Shown: positions 35,501 to 43,161, counted from the first letter of the stretch. The stretch: DNA of 64,000 nt from Chromobacterium haemolyticum (GCF_002081825.1 NZ_MUKU01000004.1:1-64000), one strand, 5' to 3'. Notes: generated from the sequence alone by a model not told the origin. Numbers and translations are program-made.

Positions 35501-37224
35501 GGCGCCGACGCCCCGCGCAGCAAGCCGTCGGCGGCCGGCAAAAACAACTCCAGCCGACTGGCGCCGGCCAACTCGGCCACCGCCACGCTTTCGCCCAAGT
35601 TATGCCATGGCCCGCCCGCGCGAAAACGGCCTCCCGGCAGCGGGCGCTTGGCGCGGACCAGCAGACGGATATCGCCGCCCGCCCGGCTCCGCATCTCCAG
35701 CCGGCGCAGCACGCAGCGCTGGCCAGCCACGCCGTCCACCAAGTCCGGCCGGCATGCTGTTTCTACCGGCGCGGCCAACGTCAGCCTGGCCTGCTGGCTC
35801 GCATTCACTTGATAGGCCACCGTCTCCCCGCCGCTGCGCAGGCCTTCCACCGTCAGCCGCCGCTGCCCGCCCAAGGGCTGATGCAGCAAAACGGCGAACG
35901 CGCTCTCGCTGAACACCGGATTGAGAAAAGGCGCCGCGGCGCTGACCCCGCTCTGTATCTGGCCCTGCGCGTCGGCAAAACCGGCGAAGCCGCCGATGGG
36001 GCTGGCATGGCCCAGTTGTTGCAGCGCGAACAAGGGCGGCCGCGCGCCGCTTTCCAGATACCAAGCGGCGGCGCGGCTGCCGTTTTGCGGATGGCGCTCG
36101 CCATAAATGGCCTGGTCCTGGCTGCCGTTGACGGTGGTGACGTACTGGCGGCCGCTGGACTGATCATCGATCAGCAGCAGGCCCAGCCGCGAATAGCGCT
36201 TATGCACGAACGGCCGCTCCCCGCCCATCGCTGGCAGTTGCAGATTGAAGCGGTCGCCGTTGAACAAACGCGAGCGCGAGTAAAAACCGGCCTCCACCAA
36301 GGTGTCCAGACGGATTTTGGGATGCGCCGCGATAAACGCCTGGCGCTGCTCCGCCGGCGGCGGCACAAAAAAGACCTCCACCGTCCTGGCGCGGGCGAAA
36401 GCGGCGATGGGCACGCTGTCGTTGATATGGCGCCACTCGCCGCCCACCCTGAAGCGGGCCTTGGGCGTTTCCACCATTTTGGCGCGCACGGTGAACATCA
36501 GATCGCCGCCGCTGCTGGCATTGCTTTGACCCGCAATGGTTCGCAACACGCACAGCTTGCCGGCGGCGCCCTCCACCGTTTCATTGCGGCAGCTATTGAC
36601 CGGCGCGGGATTGAGGATCAGGTGAGCGCGCTTGCTCACCTGCGTGACGAAGCGGCGCTCGTCGCCGCCGGCCAGCGTTTCCACGAAAGACAACTCGCGC
36701 GACGCGCCGGGCGCTGCCTTCGCGATGGTGTCAAACGCCAGCTCGCTCAGCACCGGGTTGACCTGACGGCCCTGCGCCGGCCGAAAGACGTCCCCGCTCA
36801 GGCCAACGGCCGCGCCATGCGCATCCGCCATGCCGCGAAAAGCCGGCAAGGGCTGCAACTGGCTGATTTCCCGCACCTGGGCATCCGACTTGTGCGTATA
36901 CCAGGTGGCGACTTTCTTGGCGCCGCCTCGTGGCGCGCGCGCGCCGAAAATGGCCTGAGGCTGGCTGCCGGGCAGGATGCCGCCGCTGCTGCCCAAGGTG
37001 CTCAGGTACTGCGTGCCGGCCAGCCGGTCTTCAATCAGGATCACATCCTGCTGGCTGCGCCATTCCTGCCGGCCCAAGGACGCCGGCGGCTGCGCCGGAA
37101 TCGGCGCCGGCCGCATGCCGATCACCGGCAGGAGCGGAAGCCGCGGCACGCTGGCCGGCGACATCTGCGCCAATCCCGCGCCGATGCCGGCCATCAATAT
37201 CAGGGGGGAAATCCATGGTTTCAT
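32527..37224 (-). CDS. ecpD: Very large EcpD-like pilus tip adhesin with three internal repeats
   Basis: This 1565-aa secreted protein is encoded where ecpD (tip adhesin, about 550 aa in E. coli) lies in Ecp operons. I start at ATG 37222-37224 because a signal peptide follows (MKPWISPLILMAGIGAGLA). Three tandem modules of about 270 residues (roughly 58-330, 345-610, 617-870) share DDQ..Y.TT..Q..YG.R.P..G..AATWY, NPVFSE.AF and RPE.VDG.AG..CVLR. They also share ARFRVGG.W..LGESV and a final FYS motif. Each module has a Cys pair that probably forms a disulfide. The last 690 residues are different, contain several more Cys, and include the pilus-engaging end. Function as an adhesin is inferred from position. 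Confidence 0.75.
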   Translation of the reverse strand: MKPWISPLILMAGIGAGLAQMSPASVPRLPLLPVIGMRPAPIPAQPPASLGRQEWRSQQDVILIEDRLAGTQYLSTLGSSGGILPGSQPQAIFGARAPRGGAKKVATWYTHKSDAQVREISQLQPLPAFRGMADAHGAAVGLSGDVFRPAQGRQVNPVLSELAFDTIAKAAPGASRELSFVETLAGGDERRFVTQVSKRAHLILNPAPVNSCRNETVEGAAGKLCVLRTIAGQSNASSGGDLMFTVRAKMVETPKARFRVGGEWRHINDSVPIAAFARARTVEVFFVPPPAEQRQAFIAAHPKIRLDTLVEAGFYSRSRLFNGDRFNLQLPAMGGERPFVHKRYSRLGLLLIDDQSSGRQYVTTVNGSQDQAIYGERHPQNGSRAAAWYLESGARPPLFALQQLGHASPIGGFAGFADAQGQIQSGVSAAAPFLNPVFSESAFAVLLHQPLGGQRRLTVEGLRSGGETVAYQVNASQQARLTLAAPVETACRPDLVDGVAGQRCVLRRLEMRSRAGGDIRLLVRAKRPLPGGRFRAGGPWHNLGESVAVAELAGASRLELFLPAADGLLRGASAPVGGQPLSTLVDAYFYSSGRQQQGDRFPLSLPQSYLPTPVAGVGSLKLLTIEDQPSQQHYLTTLQAEPGQSLYGARRPRAGQRAATWYVDAGTASARGGELQAKQALPLAFIAGFSDREGRVSLGRAMRQTGQVHPVFNERAFAEWLRQPLGGRQLLTLEAERGGQPVTVRAQAEKSAALRLGPPLSGCRPETVDGIEGRVCALRSVEGESQAKSGGAVRFSIRSRQALPKARFRVGTQPWHRLGESVEVAQFAGAKAVELFLPPAGRGRRAEAMEAVFYSGERDDVLTLPLEVPQPTQRGGEVGFVFGTRHEGVMKTVPASITLVLNEQVVAGGPDEIRFGDVSDSVLEKKAHVRFSPAILGEKDINLLEPLMLPVGTQALNFEFKHACFGKPGCTIDQNANTKSVDVSFNGQKPPDWFRWFEKNEARITNVSVNPDMVSTALKTEVEFAIDIIDGPGAGMNDHKLECDLHLTDQLFGDPDAVELRDNNGQYIGMLPLKGRQTLHILPAQHPFPVRFKLRTQTGGNPGLKTVSCEYNYSGWSYAAVNAVTEELKLVSIDGPEEGRVGDDLKYKIFTKGVSLGGHDLTVTVAGKGVPWGLETPRLRTADGEIKPQCDKDCVFSFQPAKGDRVSLALDIKAKSVSGSRDAYHIAVSLEGDKTLDKDFSIVPNWALESLESSGDVVVNTPLRYRLRLNAPAPQALTLWLRTRPQDGEAADDGYQGGRVTVKDGDKVLTSALNTGDWGAVIQPQGSDTLVVEVPTQGFDDSRRNTRALELGAVLSESKPGAEPPAEARFAVGRIYQPKPSVSVLPASEGSNHGGGRVGEPNGRIRLDYLVSAQMANLPPSGTLERGAARRYLSQRSLGAVKAVLSLDNQHGASQREGMCRFALKDDERQGVLFPAWVAFDAAGGGSRLEADNCSGTVQHDLSAGAWLDDGSDPAQGLEKRKLPFSVLFPLDDPVSLQTMQGAPWYGRALGAGAVRVEMSLELAK

Positions 37225-37289
37225 TTTGATCCGTCTATCCTGCTGGAATAGGGGTAAAAGCCTGTGCAAAGTCTCGCGATCAAGCCGGT

Positions 37290-39830
37290 TCAGCCTTCGT
37301 CTTCGCGCAAGGGCGCGTAGACCCGCTGCGGGTCCCGGCCATAGACAATCTTGCCCAGCCAGGCGGTGGCGCCGGCGTGCTTCAAGTCCAGGCTGACCCG
37401 GAAACGTTCCGCCGCGTCGGGCTCCACGCTGACCTCCGGATGGTGCTGGTCCACGTCGATGGCGAAGTTGCCCTGCTCGTCGGTCTGAGCCTGGCCGATA
37501 TGATTGCGCACCGTGACATGCCGCAGCGGGCTCCCGTCGGCGGCGGCCAGCTGGCCGAACACCGTCACCATCTGTTTGACCTTGGGCGTCACCCGCACCA
37601 CATTGCCCGGATAGAGCGTGTATTCGTGGTCCGTCTCGGAAACGTCGTAGCTGGCCTTGCCGCTTTCCGCGTCGCGCACATAGAAGTGGTAAGTGTTGTA
37701 GGCCGGCAGCGCGATCCAGTTGCGGCCCTGGCGCAAGCCGTAAGTCTGCTCGTTCAGCACCGCCTCCAGCGCGCCGTCCGGCGTCTCCGGCACATCAACG
37801 ACGATGCCGGCCTCGTCCTGCCCGCCGCCAGCGGCGAGGGCCCCGGCGCCCCAGGCCAGGCCGCCCTGCATATTGACGCTGGCGCTGCGACTGTCCTGCT
37901 CGGCGTCCACGGACACATTGCCCTGGCCATAACGGCCGTTGAAACCGACATAGGCGCCGAAGCTGGAGGATTGGCCCTCGGCCCCCTCCCGGCTGATGCT
38001 GGCATTGACGCCGGCATCGTCGATCACACTGTCTTCAAACGATTTGCTGGCCGATAGGTCCAGAGTGTCGCCGCCGTCCCGATGCGACATGCCCACGCTG
38101 AAATTCCCGTCGATGGCCAGGTTGAAGGTCATCATCGCGTAGTACTGCTGATCCCTCGTCTTGCCGTTCAGGTTGCGGCTGGCGCCAAGCTGCAGTTGGG
38201 CGCTGCCCCATTTGCCGTTGTACATCTGCCGCGAATAATCGCTGCGCATGTATCGGTAGCCGGTACCCAAACCCCTGTCGTGGCTGAGATTGAGCGAGCC
38301 GGCGTCGACGCCCCAGCCGCGCAAATTGAAGTTGGCGCCCACGGAGTCGTAATCCCGGGCGTAGAAATTCAGCCGCCGGCCCTGCTCGCCGCGCTCGCTG
38401 GTCAGCCACACCCCGCCGATACCGCGGGGCAGCGCCAGATTGAGCGTACCCACTCGCCGCCGGGTGCCGTCGCTGGCGAACAGGTTTTGCAGGCTGGCGC
38501 GCACCGCGTCGGACAACTGCCAGGAGGCGAAGCCTTCTTCCACCGTGGTCTTGTCGTTCTGATACAGCGTCAGATTCCAGTCCATCCCATGCCAGAGCGC
38601 GCCCACTGACAGGCCGAACAAGGAGCGGTAAGCTCCGCCCTCGTCCGCCTGAGCGCCATTGCCCTCGTAGCGGGACATCGCCTCGCTGGCGCCGCCCCAG
38701 ACCTGCCAATTCAAACCGTCGCGCAGGCTGGAGCCGCCCACCGGCTTGTTGACGCGATACACGCGGCGGCTCTGCACCTGGCCCGCGATCAGGACTTCAA
38801 CCTCCACATCGTAGACACCGGCCTGCAAGAGCGAAGTGTCCAGCCGATGATTGCCCATGCCCAGCCGTTGCGTGTTCAACAAACGGCCTTCGCGCTTGAT
38901 GCGCACCTCGCCGGTGGCCGGCAGATAAACGTCGATGGGATTCAATGACTGGCTGGCGTCCAGCTTCAGGGTCTGGCTGGCATTGCCGTAGGAAAAGCCG
39001 TACATCCGCTTGCCGTCCAGCGTGGAAACATTACCCAGGCTTTGCAGATTCCAGCCGTCCACCATGCCCAGCGCCAGCCGCTTGCCGTCGATATCCCGCT
39101 CATACATCAAGCGATCCAGCGTCACGCTCTGGTCCGACGCCGCGTCGTCCAGATAAGCGGACCCCATCACATTGACATGATCGACCCCCAGGGACGTGGT
39201 GTCGTCGAAAGTGAGATAGGCAGAGGAATGGCCGCGGCCCTGATTACGCGAGCTATAGCCGTTGAACGAATACTTCAGCACGCTGGACAAGGCCGCCGAG
39301 GACGGCGCCTGCAACACCGACTCCCGCAGATGGGCCTGATCGATGGCGAAGCCGGCCGGATCCAGAAACAGATCCACTCGCATCGCCATCATATCCAGCT
39401 GCAGATGCTCGTCGGCGCTGATGCTCAACTCGCCGCTGGGCGAAAACACCCACCCCGCCGCCTGCCGCAAGGCCTGGATCGCCGCCGGGCTCAACACGCT
39501 TTTCTTCTGGGCGACCAACGGTTTGACGCTTTCCAGCCGCATCGAGCCATCCGCCAGCAACTTCACCGTCAATGTCGCCGAGACCACGCCCTCGTCCGAG
39601 CTTTGCGCCGCCGAGCGCGCCACCAACGGCATGGAGACGCCCTCGCGCAACATGTCCTTGATCTCCGGCGACAAGGCAAGCTTGTTTAACTGCACTTTCT
39701 GCGCCAAGGGCCGGCGCACCGCGTCCGCCGCCGTGGCCGGAACGCCATCGGCGACCGCCATCTCCGCCAACGCCAGCGCACTTAAAAAAGCCATCCCGTT
39801 TATTAGATCGATATGCCTCGCCAACTTCAT
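37290..39830 (-). CDS. ecpC: Outer-membrane usher, EcpC-like
   Basis: This 846-aa outer-membrane usher of the alpha/Ecp type (TcfC/CfaC-like) has a signal region (NGMAFLSALALAEMAVA) and an N-terminal periplasmic domain. A long Ser/Gly/Tyr-rich beta-barrel follows, with blocks such as YLPATGEVRIKREGRLL, LQAGVYDVEVEVLIAG and SRRVYRVNKP. The C-terminal plug domain has FYVRDAESGKASYDVSE and LRHVTVRNHIGQAQTDEQGNF. Length fits the family (about 840). It secretes and assembles the pilin delivered by the chaperones. Confidence 0.88.
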   Translation of the reverse strand: MKLARHIDLINGMAFLSALALAEMAVADGVPATAADAVRRPLAQKVQLNKLALSPEIKDMLREGVSMPLVARSAAQSSDEGVVSATLTVKLLADGSMRLESVKPLVAQKKSVLSPAAIQALRQAAGWVFSPSGELSISADEHLQLDMMAMRVDLFLDPAGFAIDQAHLRESVLQAPSSAALSSVLKYSFNGYSSRNQGRGHSSAYLTFDDTTSLGVDHVNVMGSAYLDDAASDQSVTLDRLMYERDIDGKRLALGMVDGWNLQSLGNVSTLDGKRMYGFSYGNASQTLKLDASQSLNPIDVYLPATGEVRIKREGRLLNTQRLGMGNHRLDTSLLQAGVYDVEVEVLIAGQVQSRRVYRVNKPVGGSSLRDGLNWQVWGGASEAMSRYEGNGAQADEGGAYRSLFGLSVGALWHGMDWNLTLYQNDKTTVEEGFASWQLSDAVRASLQNLFASDGTRRRVGTLNLALPRGIGGVWLTSERGEQGRRLNFYARDYDSVGANFNLRGWGVDAGSLNLSHDRGLGTGYRYMRSDYSRQMYNGKWGSAQLQLGASRNLNGKTRDQQYYAMMTFNLAIDGNFSVGMSHRDGGDTLDLSASKSFEDSVIDDAGVNASISREGAEGQSSSFGAYVGFNGRYGQGNVSVDAEQDSRSASVNMQGGLAWGAGALAAGGGQDEAGIVVDVPETPDGALEAVLNEQTYGLRQGRNWIALPAYNTYHFYVRDAESGKASYDVSETDHEYTLYPGNVVRVTPKVKQMVTVFGQLAAADGSPLRHVTVRNHIGQAQTDEQGNFAIDVDQHHPEVSVEPDAAERFRVSLDLKHAGATAWLGKIVYGRDPQRVYAPLREDEG

Positions 39831-39867
39831 TCCGCCTCACCCAACCGCTTTGAATCCATCGCCGCCA

Positions 39868-40563
39868 TCACGCATCGCCTGCCAACGTCTCTTTTTCCGC
39901 TTCCAGGAATTTGCCATCCCGTTGCAGCATCACTTTGTCTTGGTGCTTGCTGACATCGATGGTCTTGAAATTCACCGCGTAACCCGGGCCGATCCAATAA
40001 CGCTCCTTGCAGACCTCGCCCAGCTGCTTATCCCTGCACGGCCCGTAAGCAATCGCCTGAAACGAGACATTGCCCTGGTTTGCCAAACGGCCACGCTGAT
40101 AGGCATAAGAAAAATGCTGGCGCTTGGGAAAAACCAGCAGATTGGTCTTGATCCCGGTCAGGAATTCGACATCTCCGCTTTTCTCCGAGCCGGCGCTGTC
40201 ATCCGCCAAACCCAGCAAGGTGTTTTTCCAGGTCACTTTGTAATAACGCTCCCGGTCATCTCGGGGGCCGCTGTAAATAAAACGGACCGGCTGATCCTGC
40301 CCCGCCGCCAGCAAAATCCGGGCTGGGGTGAATTGAATGCTGGCGCCATCGGTATTCACCTCGTGCGCGCCCTCATAGGGCGAATCCACCTGAGTCACGC
40401 TCACCGTCAACAAGGACGCCCGCTTCTCTGTGTTTCTGACATGAATCGCGATCTCCCCCTTATCGGACGGAATCGCAGAAGTCATATCGGAAACCTGAAT
40501 CGCCCCAGCCCATGCCGGCAGCAGCAAACAAGCCAAAACGTGAAACCTCAACCACCATGACAT
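39868..40563 (-). CDS. ecpB: Pilus periplasmic chaperone, EcpB-like
   Basis: This 231-aa chaperone has a signal peptide (MSWWLRFHVLACLLLPAWAGA) and the alpha-class chaperone fold. IQFTPARILLAAGQDQPVRFIY and DRERYYKVTWKN form the subunit-binding cleft, and LLVFPKRQHFSYAYQRG follows. I use the ATG at 40561-40563 with GAGGAA eight bases upstream, not the TTG one codon earlier. It follows the pilin gene after a terminator-like hairpin. Confidence 0.85.
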   Translation of the reverse strand: MSWWLRFHVLACLLLPAWAGAIQVSDMTSAIPSDKGEIAIHVRNTEKRASLLTVSVTQVDSPYEGAHEVNTDGASIQFTPARILLAAGQDQPVRFIYSGPRDDRERYYKVTWKNTLLGLADDSAGSEKSGDVEFLTGIKTNLLVFPKRQHFSYAYQRGRLANQGNVSFQAIAYGPCRDKQLGEVCKERYWIGPGYAVNFKTIDVSKHQDKVMLQRDGKFLEAEKETLAGDA

Positions 40564-40583
40564 CAATAAAATTCCTCAAAATA

Positions 40584-40606
40584 AAAAGGGAGCTAGGCTC
40601 CCTTTT
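40584..40606 (-). terminator. Attenuator between pilin and chaperone genes
   Basis: Ten-bp arms AAAAGGGAGC/GCTCCCTTTT with a 3-nt loop are followed on the minus strand by TTTTTATTTT. It lies 21 bp past the pilin stop. It should stop most transcripts after ecpA, so that pilin is made in large excess over assembly proteins. Confidence 0.8.
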
Positions 40607-40626
40607 CTTGGCGCTACGATTAGAAA

Positions 40627-41262
40627 TCAGAGCGCGACGCGTTTACCATTCCCGTCTTCGTCTTTTAGCGTTTTCTCCCAGGAGGCGTCCAGAATCAGGT
40701 CGAATTTGCCGACATACTGGCCATCGCTCAGCTTGGAAGCGTCGGTCACAATGGCGCCATTGGCGTCCTTGCCGCTGACAAATTCCGCTTTCAACTGCGA
40801 AGTGCCCTTACTCTCGCCGGCAATAGCCGCCACTTTCACAAATTCGCCAAACCCGGCCAAACCGTCCAGGTCCTGCGGCTCGGCCTTCAGTTTCACCTGT
40901 TTGCCGGCATGATCCGTCACGCTCAGATCAAAATCCATTTCACCGATGGAGGCGGTATGGCTCAGTTGATGCTGTACCGAGGAGGCTTTTACCTTATAAC
41001 CGCTGATGGTGTATTCATCCGAATTCAGCATGCGGATATCAAAATCCAGATCCTTGGATTCAATGGTTTTAGAAATCGGGCTGTACAAGAAATGCACATT
41101 CGGATTTTTAGCCGTGATCTCAATAGCGTGCGAGCTATCCTTGTCGGCAGTAACATTCCATTCAGCGGAAGTGCGGGTAGAACCGGGGGTGGGAATACCG
41201 TCGGCTTGGGCCCCGACGCTGAATACCGCAGCCAGCAAAGCAGGCAGCACGACTTTATTCAT
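40627..41262 (-). CDS. ecpA: Major pilin, EcpA-like
   Basis: This 211-aa secreted pilin has a signal peptide (MNKVVLPALLAAVFSVGAQA). I place the start at 41260-41262, because the longer frame to 41355 only adds hydrophobic sequence before this signal. The mature part begins ADGIPTPGSTRTSAEWNVTADKDSSH, and the alternating hydrophobic pattern fits an Ig-like pilin completed by donor-strand exchange. ASWEKTLKDEDGNGKRVAL at the end is typical for EcpA/MatB. It is the first gene of the ecpABCDE-like operon. An MrkH/EcpR-type regulator gene is not adjacent. Confidence 0.82.
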   Translation of the reverse strand: MNKVVLPALLAAVFSVGAQADGIPTPGSTRTSAEWNVTADKDSSHAIEITAKNPNVHFLYSPISKTIESKDLDFDIRMLNSDEYTISGYKVKASSVQHQLSHTASIGEMDFDLSVTDHAGKQVKLKAEPQDLDGLAGFGEFVKVAAIAGESKGTSQLKAEFVSGKDANGAIVTDASKLSDGQYVGKFDLILDASWEKTLKDEDGNGKRVAL

Positions 41263-41400
41263 AATTTCGCTTTCAATGACAATTCGGAAAATAAAAGCTG
41301 TAAATACAGTCAACAGCTGTATCTGGCCTGTCATTATCGAAAAGCCACCGGTCAAACGCTATAAGAGCACTCTCAAAATATCCGGCGGCCTGGAAGCTGA

Positions 41401-41542
41401 GAGCCTGTTCAAAGTCTCGCGAGCAAGGGCGAGACAAGGCGAAAACCGTGGAGAAAGTGAAATGTAGAAGTGGGATATGAGCACGTCGAAGTGGCGCTGA
41501 CCGTGCCGCGTCTCACAAAACACAGCAGGCCGTACAACAGCC
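41401..41542 (+). repeat. MITE-like dispersed repeat, copy C
   Basis: The copy begins GAGCCTGTTCAAAGTCTCGC, then GAGCAAGGGCGAGACAAGGC. It runs about 142 bp to a degenerate right end (CAGCAGGCCGTACAACAG). It lies between the pilin gene and the 174-aa gene, and takes up most of the 41263-41581 gap. The remaining 140 bp upstream of ecpA is AT-rich and presumably holds its promoter. Confidence 0.7.
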
Positions 41543-41581
41543 AGCCCCGCACACGAGGCCGGCTGCCTCCTCCTCCCCGGC

Positions 41582-42106
41582 TTAGCTCCTCTTCTTCTTC
41601 CGACCCAACTTGCGCGGCAAGGCTTCCAACTCATCCAGGCTGAGATGGAGGCGGTTCACCGCCTCCACATGCCTCGGCAGGTCCACCTGCTCCACCCCCA
41701 GGTTCAACAACAACTCCAGATAGTTGAAGAAGCTCTTGCACATACGGCGGCGGTGGCCGCGTTGGCTGAAATCCATATCGCTGGCGATGCGGAACAGCAA
41801 GCCACGCGCGGAGTGCTGGCGGTTGAGTTTCAGCATCTGCGCCAGATGGGCGGCGTACTGATGGCCCAAGGCGCGGGCTTCACATTCATCCTTGGCCTCG
41901 GCCGGCTGCCAGTAATGCGGATAGGTGCGGCCTTTGATGCGGCGGATGAAGGGCAGGCTGAGGTCTTTGGCGTGGGGGCCGGCAAACCGGTAACGGGAGC
42001 GCGGCCCTAGCGGCGGGAGTGGAGAGGCGTCCTGATGGACGTCTTGAGTTTCAGTAGCGGACGGAGAGAGTTCGATGCCTAGCACCGGACGGACAAGCTT
42101 TACCAT
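41582..42106 (-). CDS. Hypothetical protein, 174 aa, behind a C4-like RNA
   Basis: I do not recognise the family. The protein is basic and ends LPRKLGRKKKRS. A Pro/Ser-rich N-terminal third is followed by a helical region (YAAHLAQMLKLNRQHSARGLLFRIASDMDFSQRGHRRRM, then FFNYLELLLNLGVEQVDLP). It has no signal or membrane segment. I start it at ATG 42104-42106 with AGGAGGT seven bases upstream. The ATG overlaps the stop of a 19-codon leader, so translation is probably coupled. In P1/P4-like phages the gene behind such an RNA controls lysogeny or derepression; a similar role here is inference. Confidence 0.6.
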   Translation of the reverse strand: MVKLVRPVLGIELSPSATETQDVHQDASPLPPLGPRSRYRFAGPHAKDLSLPFIRRIKGRTYPHYWQPAEAKDECEARALGHQYAAHLAQMLKLNRQHSARGLLFRIASDMDFSQRGHRRRMCKSFFNYLELLLNLGVEQVDLPRHVEAVNRLHLSLDELEALPRKLGRKKKRS

Positions 42107-42159
42107 TTGCAACCTCCTGAGCAGAAGGGCCCGGCCGCAAGGCGGCAGGGCGGGCACAT
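42100..42159 (-). CDS. Cys-rich 19-residue leader peptide
   Basis: Reads MCPPCRLAAGPFCSGGCKW and stops with TAA. The stop overlaps the start of the 174-aa gene (AATGGTAA), and the downstream gene's AGGAGGT lies inside the leader. It follows the C4-like RNA directly. This is the arrangement expected for a small translated control frame whose translation opens the next ribosome site. No strong ribosome site of its own is at normal spacing. Confidence 0.45.
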   Translation of the reverse strand: MCPPCRLAAGPFCSGGCKW

Positions 42160-42165
42160 GACAAG

Positions 42166-42300
42166 AGTTAGTCTACCGGTGGACTCCTACTAAAACCGGC
42201 GCACCCGTGAGGGCGCCACTTGCCACGGCCCGCCCGGATAGGCAAAGCGATAGCAACGGTTGCACTGTGAAACAGCGCATCCGCGATAGGAGTCCAAGTC
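42166..42300 (-). ncRNA. C4-type phage antisense RNA (probable)
   Basis: On the minus strand this segment has GGGCGGGCCGTGGCAAG, a GGCGC...GCGCC stem and GGGTGCGCCGGTTTTAGTAG, then ACCGGTAGACTAACTC. These closely resemble the C4/P4-CI type RNAs found upstream of antirepressor or derepression genes in P1- and P4-like phages, as I remember them. GGACTCCTA near the 5' end is exactly complementary to TAGGAGTCC at the 3' side (42181-42189 versus 42287-42295). That matches the a'/a arrangement with an embedded Shine-Dalgarno-like AGGAG. A covariance-model search would settle it. Confidence 0.6.
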
Positions 42301-42454
42301 GGGAGACTAAGCCCGAGCGCCGCGATTGCTGTGGCGCGGGGGCTATTGTTGGGGAGGCGCGGGAGAGCGTCAAGCCAGCGGCATCCGGAGGGATAGGAAT
42401 GGGCGCGCCTGGCGCGCTGCGCGTGGCGGATTCAGTCCATCACTTAAATTCTAT

Positions 42455-42597
42455 AGCGCCCGTCCAAAATCTCGCGAGCAAGGGCGAGACAAGGCGGGAA
42501 CGGCCGAGAAAACGGGGGGTACAAGGGGGTACATGAGCATTTCGAAGTTGGTTTCAACACCGTATCGCCGACGCACAGTAGATCGTAAACAGGTTCT
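42455..42597 (+). repeat. MITE-like dispersed repeat, copy D
   Basis: The copy contains AATCTCGCGAGCAAGGGCG, then AGACAAGGCGGGAAC. It ends TATCGCCGACGCACAGTAG, ATCGTAAACAGGTTCT. The right half matches copy B and the left half copy C, which shows that all belong to one family of about 143 bp. It lies upstream of the C4-like RNA. The remaining sequence up to 42740 shows no gene. Confidence 0.7.
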
Positions 42598-42742
42598 GAG
42601 CGTTGCGCCTCCTCGCCGTACTACTGCTACCGCCTGCGTCGGCACGCCTCGGCTCAGGTTCTTCACGAAGTGTTGTGTGAGCCGCTCTTCTTGGTGTTTT
42701 TTCGGCTGTCTTGCGGGGAATTTTAAAAATTACCGTTGACCT

Positions 42743-42889
42743 CTAAGCGGCTTTCCTGTACAAAGTCCGGGCACGATCTTCAAGCGTCATACTATCGATA
42801 CCTCGTTGCCCATCAAAGTGGGTCTTCATTGTTTCCTTATTTATTCCTTGATTATCATGCCATACGATAATTTTATTGTCCTTAACTGA
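42743..42889 (-). pseudogene. Possible gene remnant or small ORF upstream of the cold-shock gene
   Basis: A frame of 48 codons (from GTG 42887-42889) reads VKDNKIIVWHDNQGINKE and later MTLEDRARTLYRKAA before a TAG. Composition looks protein-like and differs from the antisense shadow of the cold-shock gene beyond it. An internal ATG preceded by AAGGAAAC could start a 28-aa product. I do not recognise it. It may be the end of a gene whose 5' part was lost. Confidence 0.25.
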
Positions 42890-42904
42890 CACATGGAGTG
42901 CATT

Positions 42905-43108
42905 ATGGAAACCGGTACCGTTAAATTTTTCAATGACGCAAAAGGCTTTGGCTTTATCACCCCGGACAATGGCGGCGACGACCTGTTCGCTCACTTCTCC
43001 GAAATTCGCGCAGATGGCTTCAAGTCCCTGCGTGAAGGTCAAAAAGTAAGCTTCACCCGCGCAATGGGCCAAAAAGGTCCGGCAGCGTCCGCGATTCAGC
43101 CGCTCTAA
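42905..43108 (+). CDS. Cold-shock protein (CspA family)
   Basis: This 67-aa single cold-shock domain has RNP1 KGFGFITP (about 15-22) and RNP2 DLFAHFSEI (about 27-35). It binds single-stranded RNA/DNA and melts mRNA structure. GGAG six bases before the ATG at 42905 decides the start over the ATG twelve bases earlier. Base composition is less GC-rich than its neighbours, as is common for csp genes. Confidence 0.93.
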   Translation: METGTVKFFNDAKGFGFITPDNGGDDLFAHFSEIRADGFKSLREGQKVSFTRAMGQKGPAASAIQPL

Positions 43109-43129
43109 GCATTACAGCGTCTAAATGAC

Positions 43130-43152
43130 AAAGCCCCTTAACGGGGCTTTTT
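43130..43152 (+). terminator. Terminator of the cold-shock gene
   Basis: AAAGCCCC-TTAAC-GGGGCTTT is followed by TT ATATTTT. It lies 21 bp past the csp stop and forms a classical intrinsic terminator. Confidence 0.88.
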
Positions 43153-43161
43153 ATATTTTAA

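Noticed and set aside
35293-37251. 652-codon open frame opposite the large adhesin gene
   Set aside because: The minus-strand reading has a signal peptide, internal repeats and operon context; this one has none.
42743-43072. 109-codon frame antisense to the cold-shock gene
   Set aside because: Its first half is the shadow of the csp gene; only the part below 42890 looks protein-like and is listed separately as a remnant.
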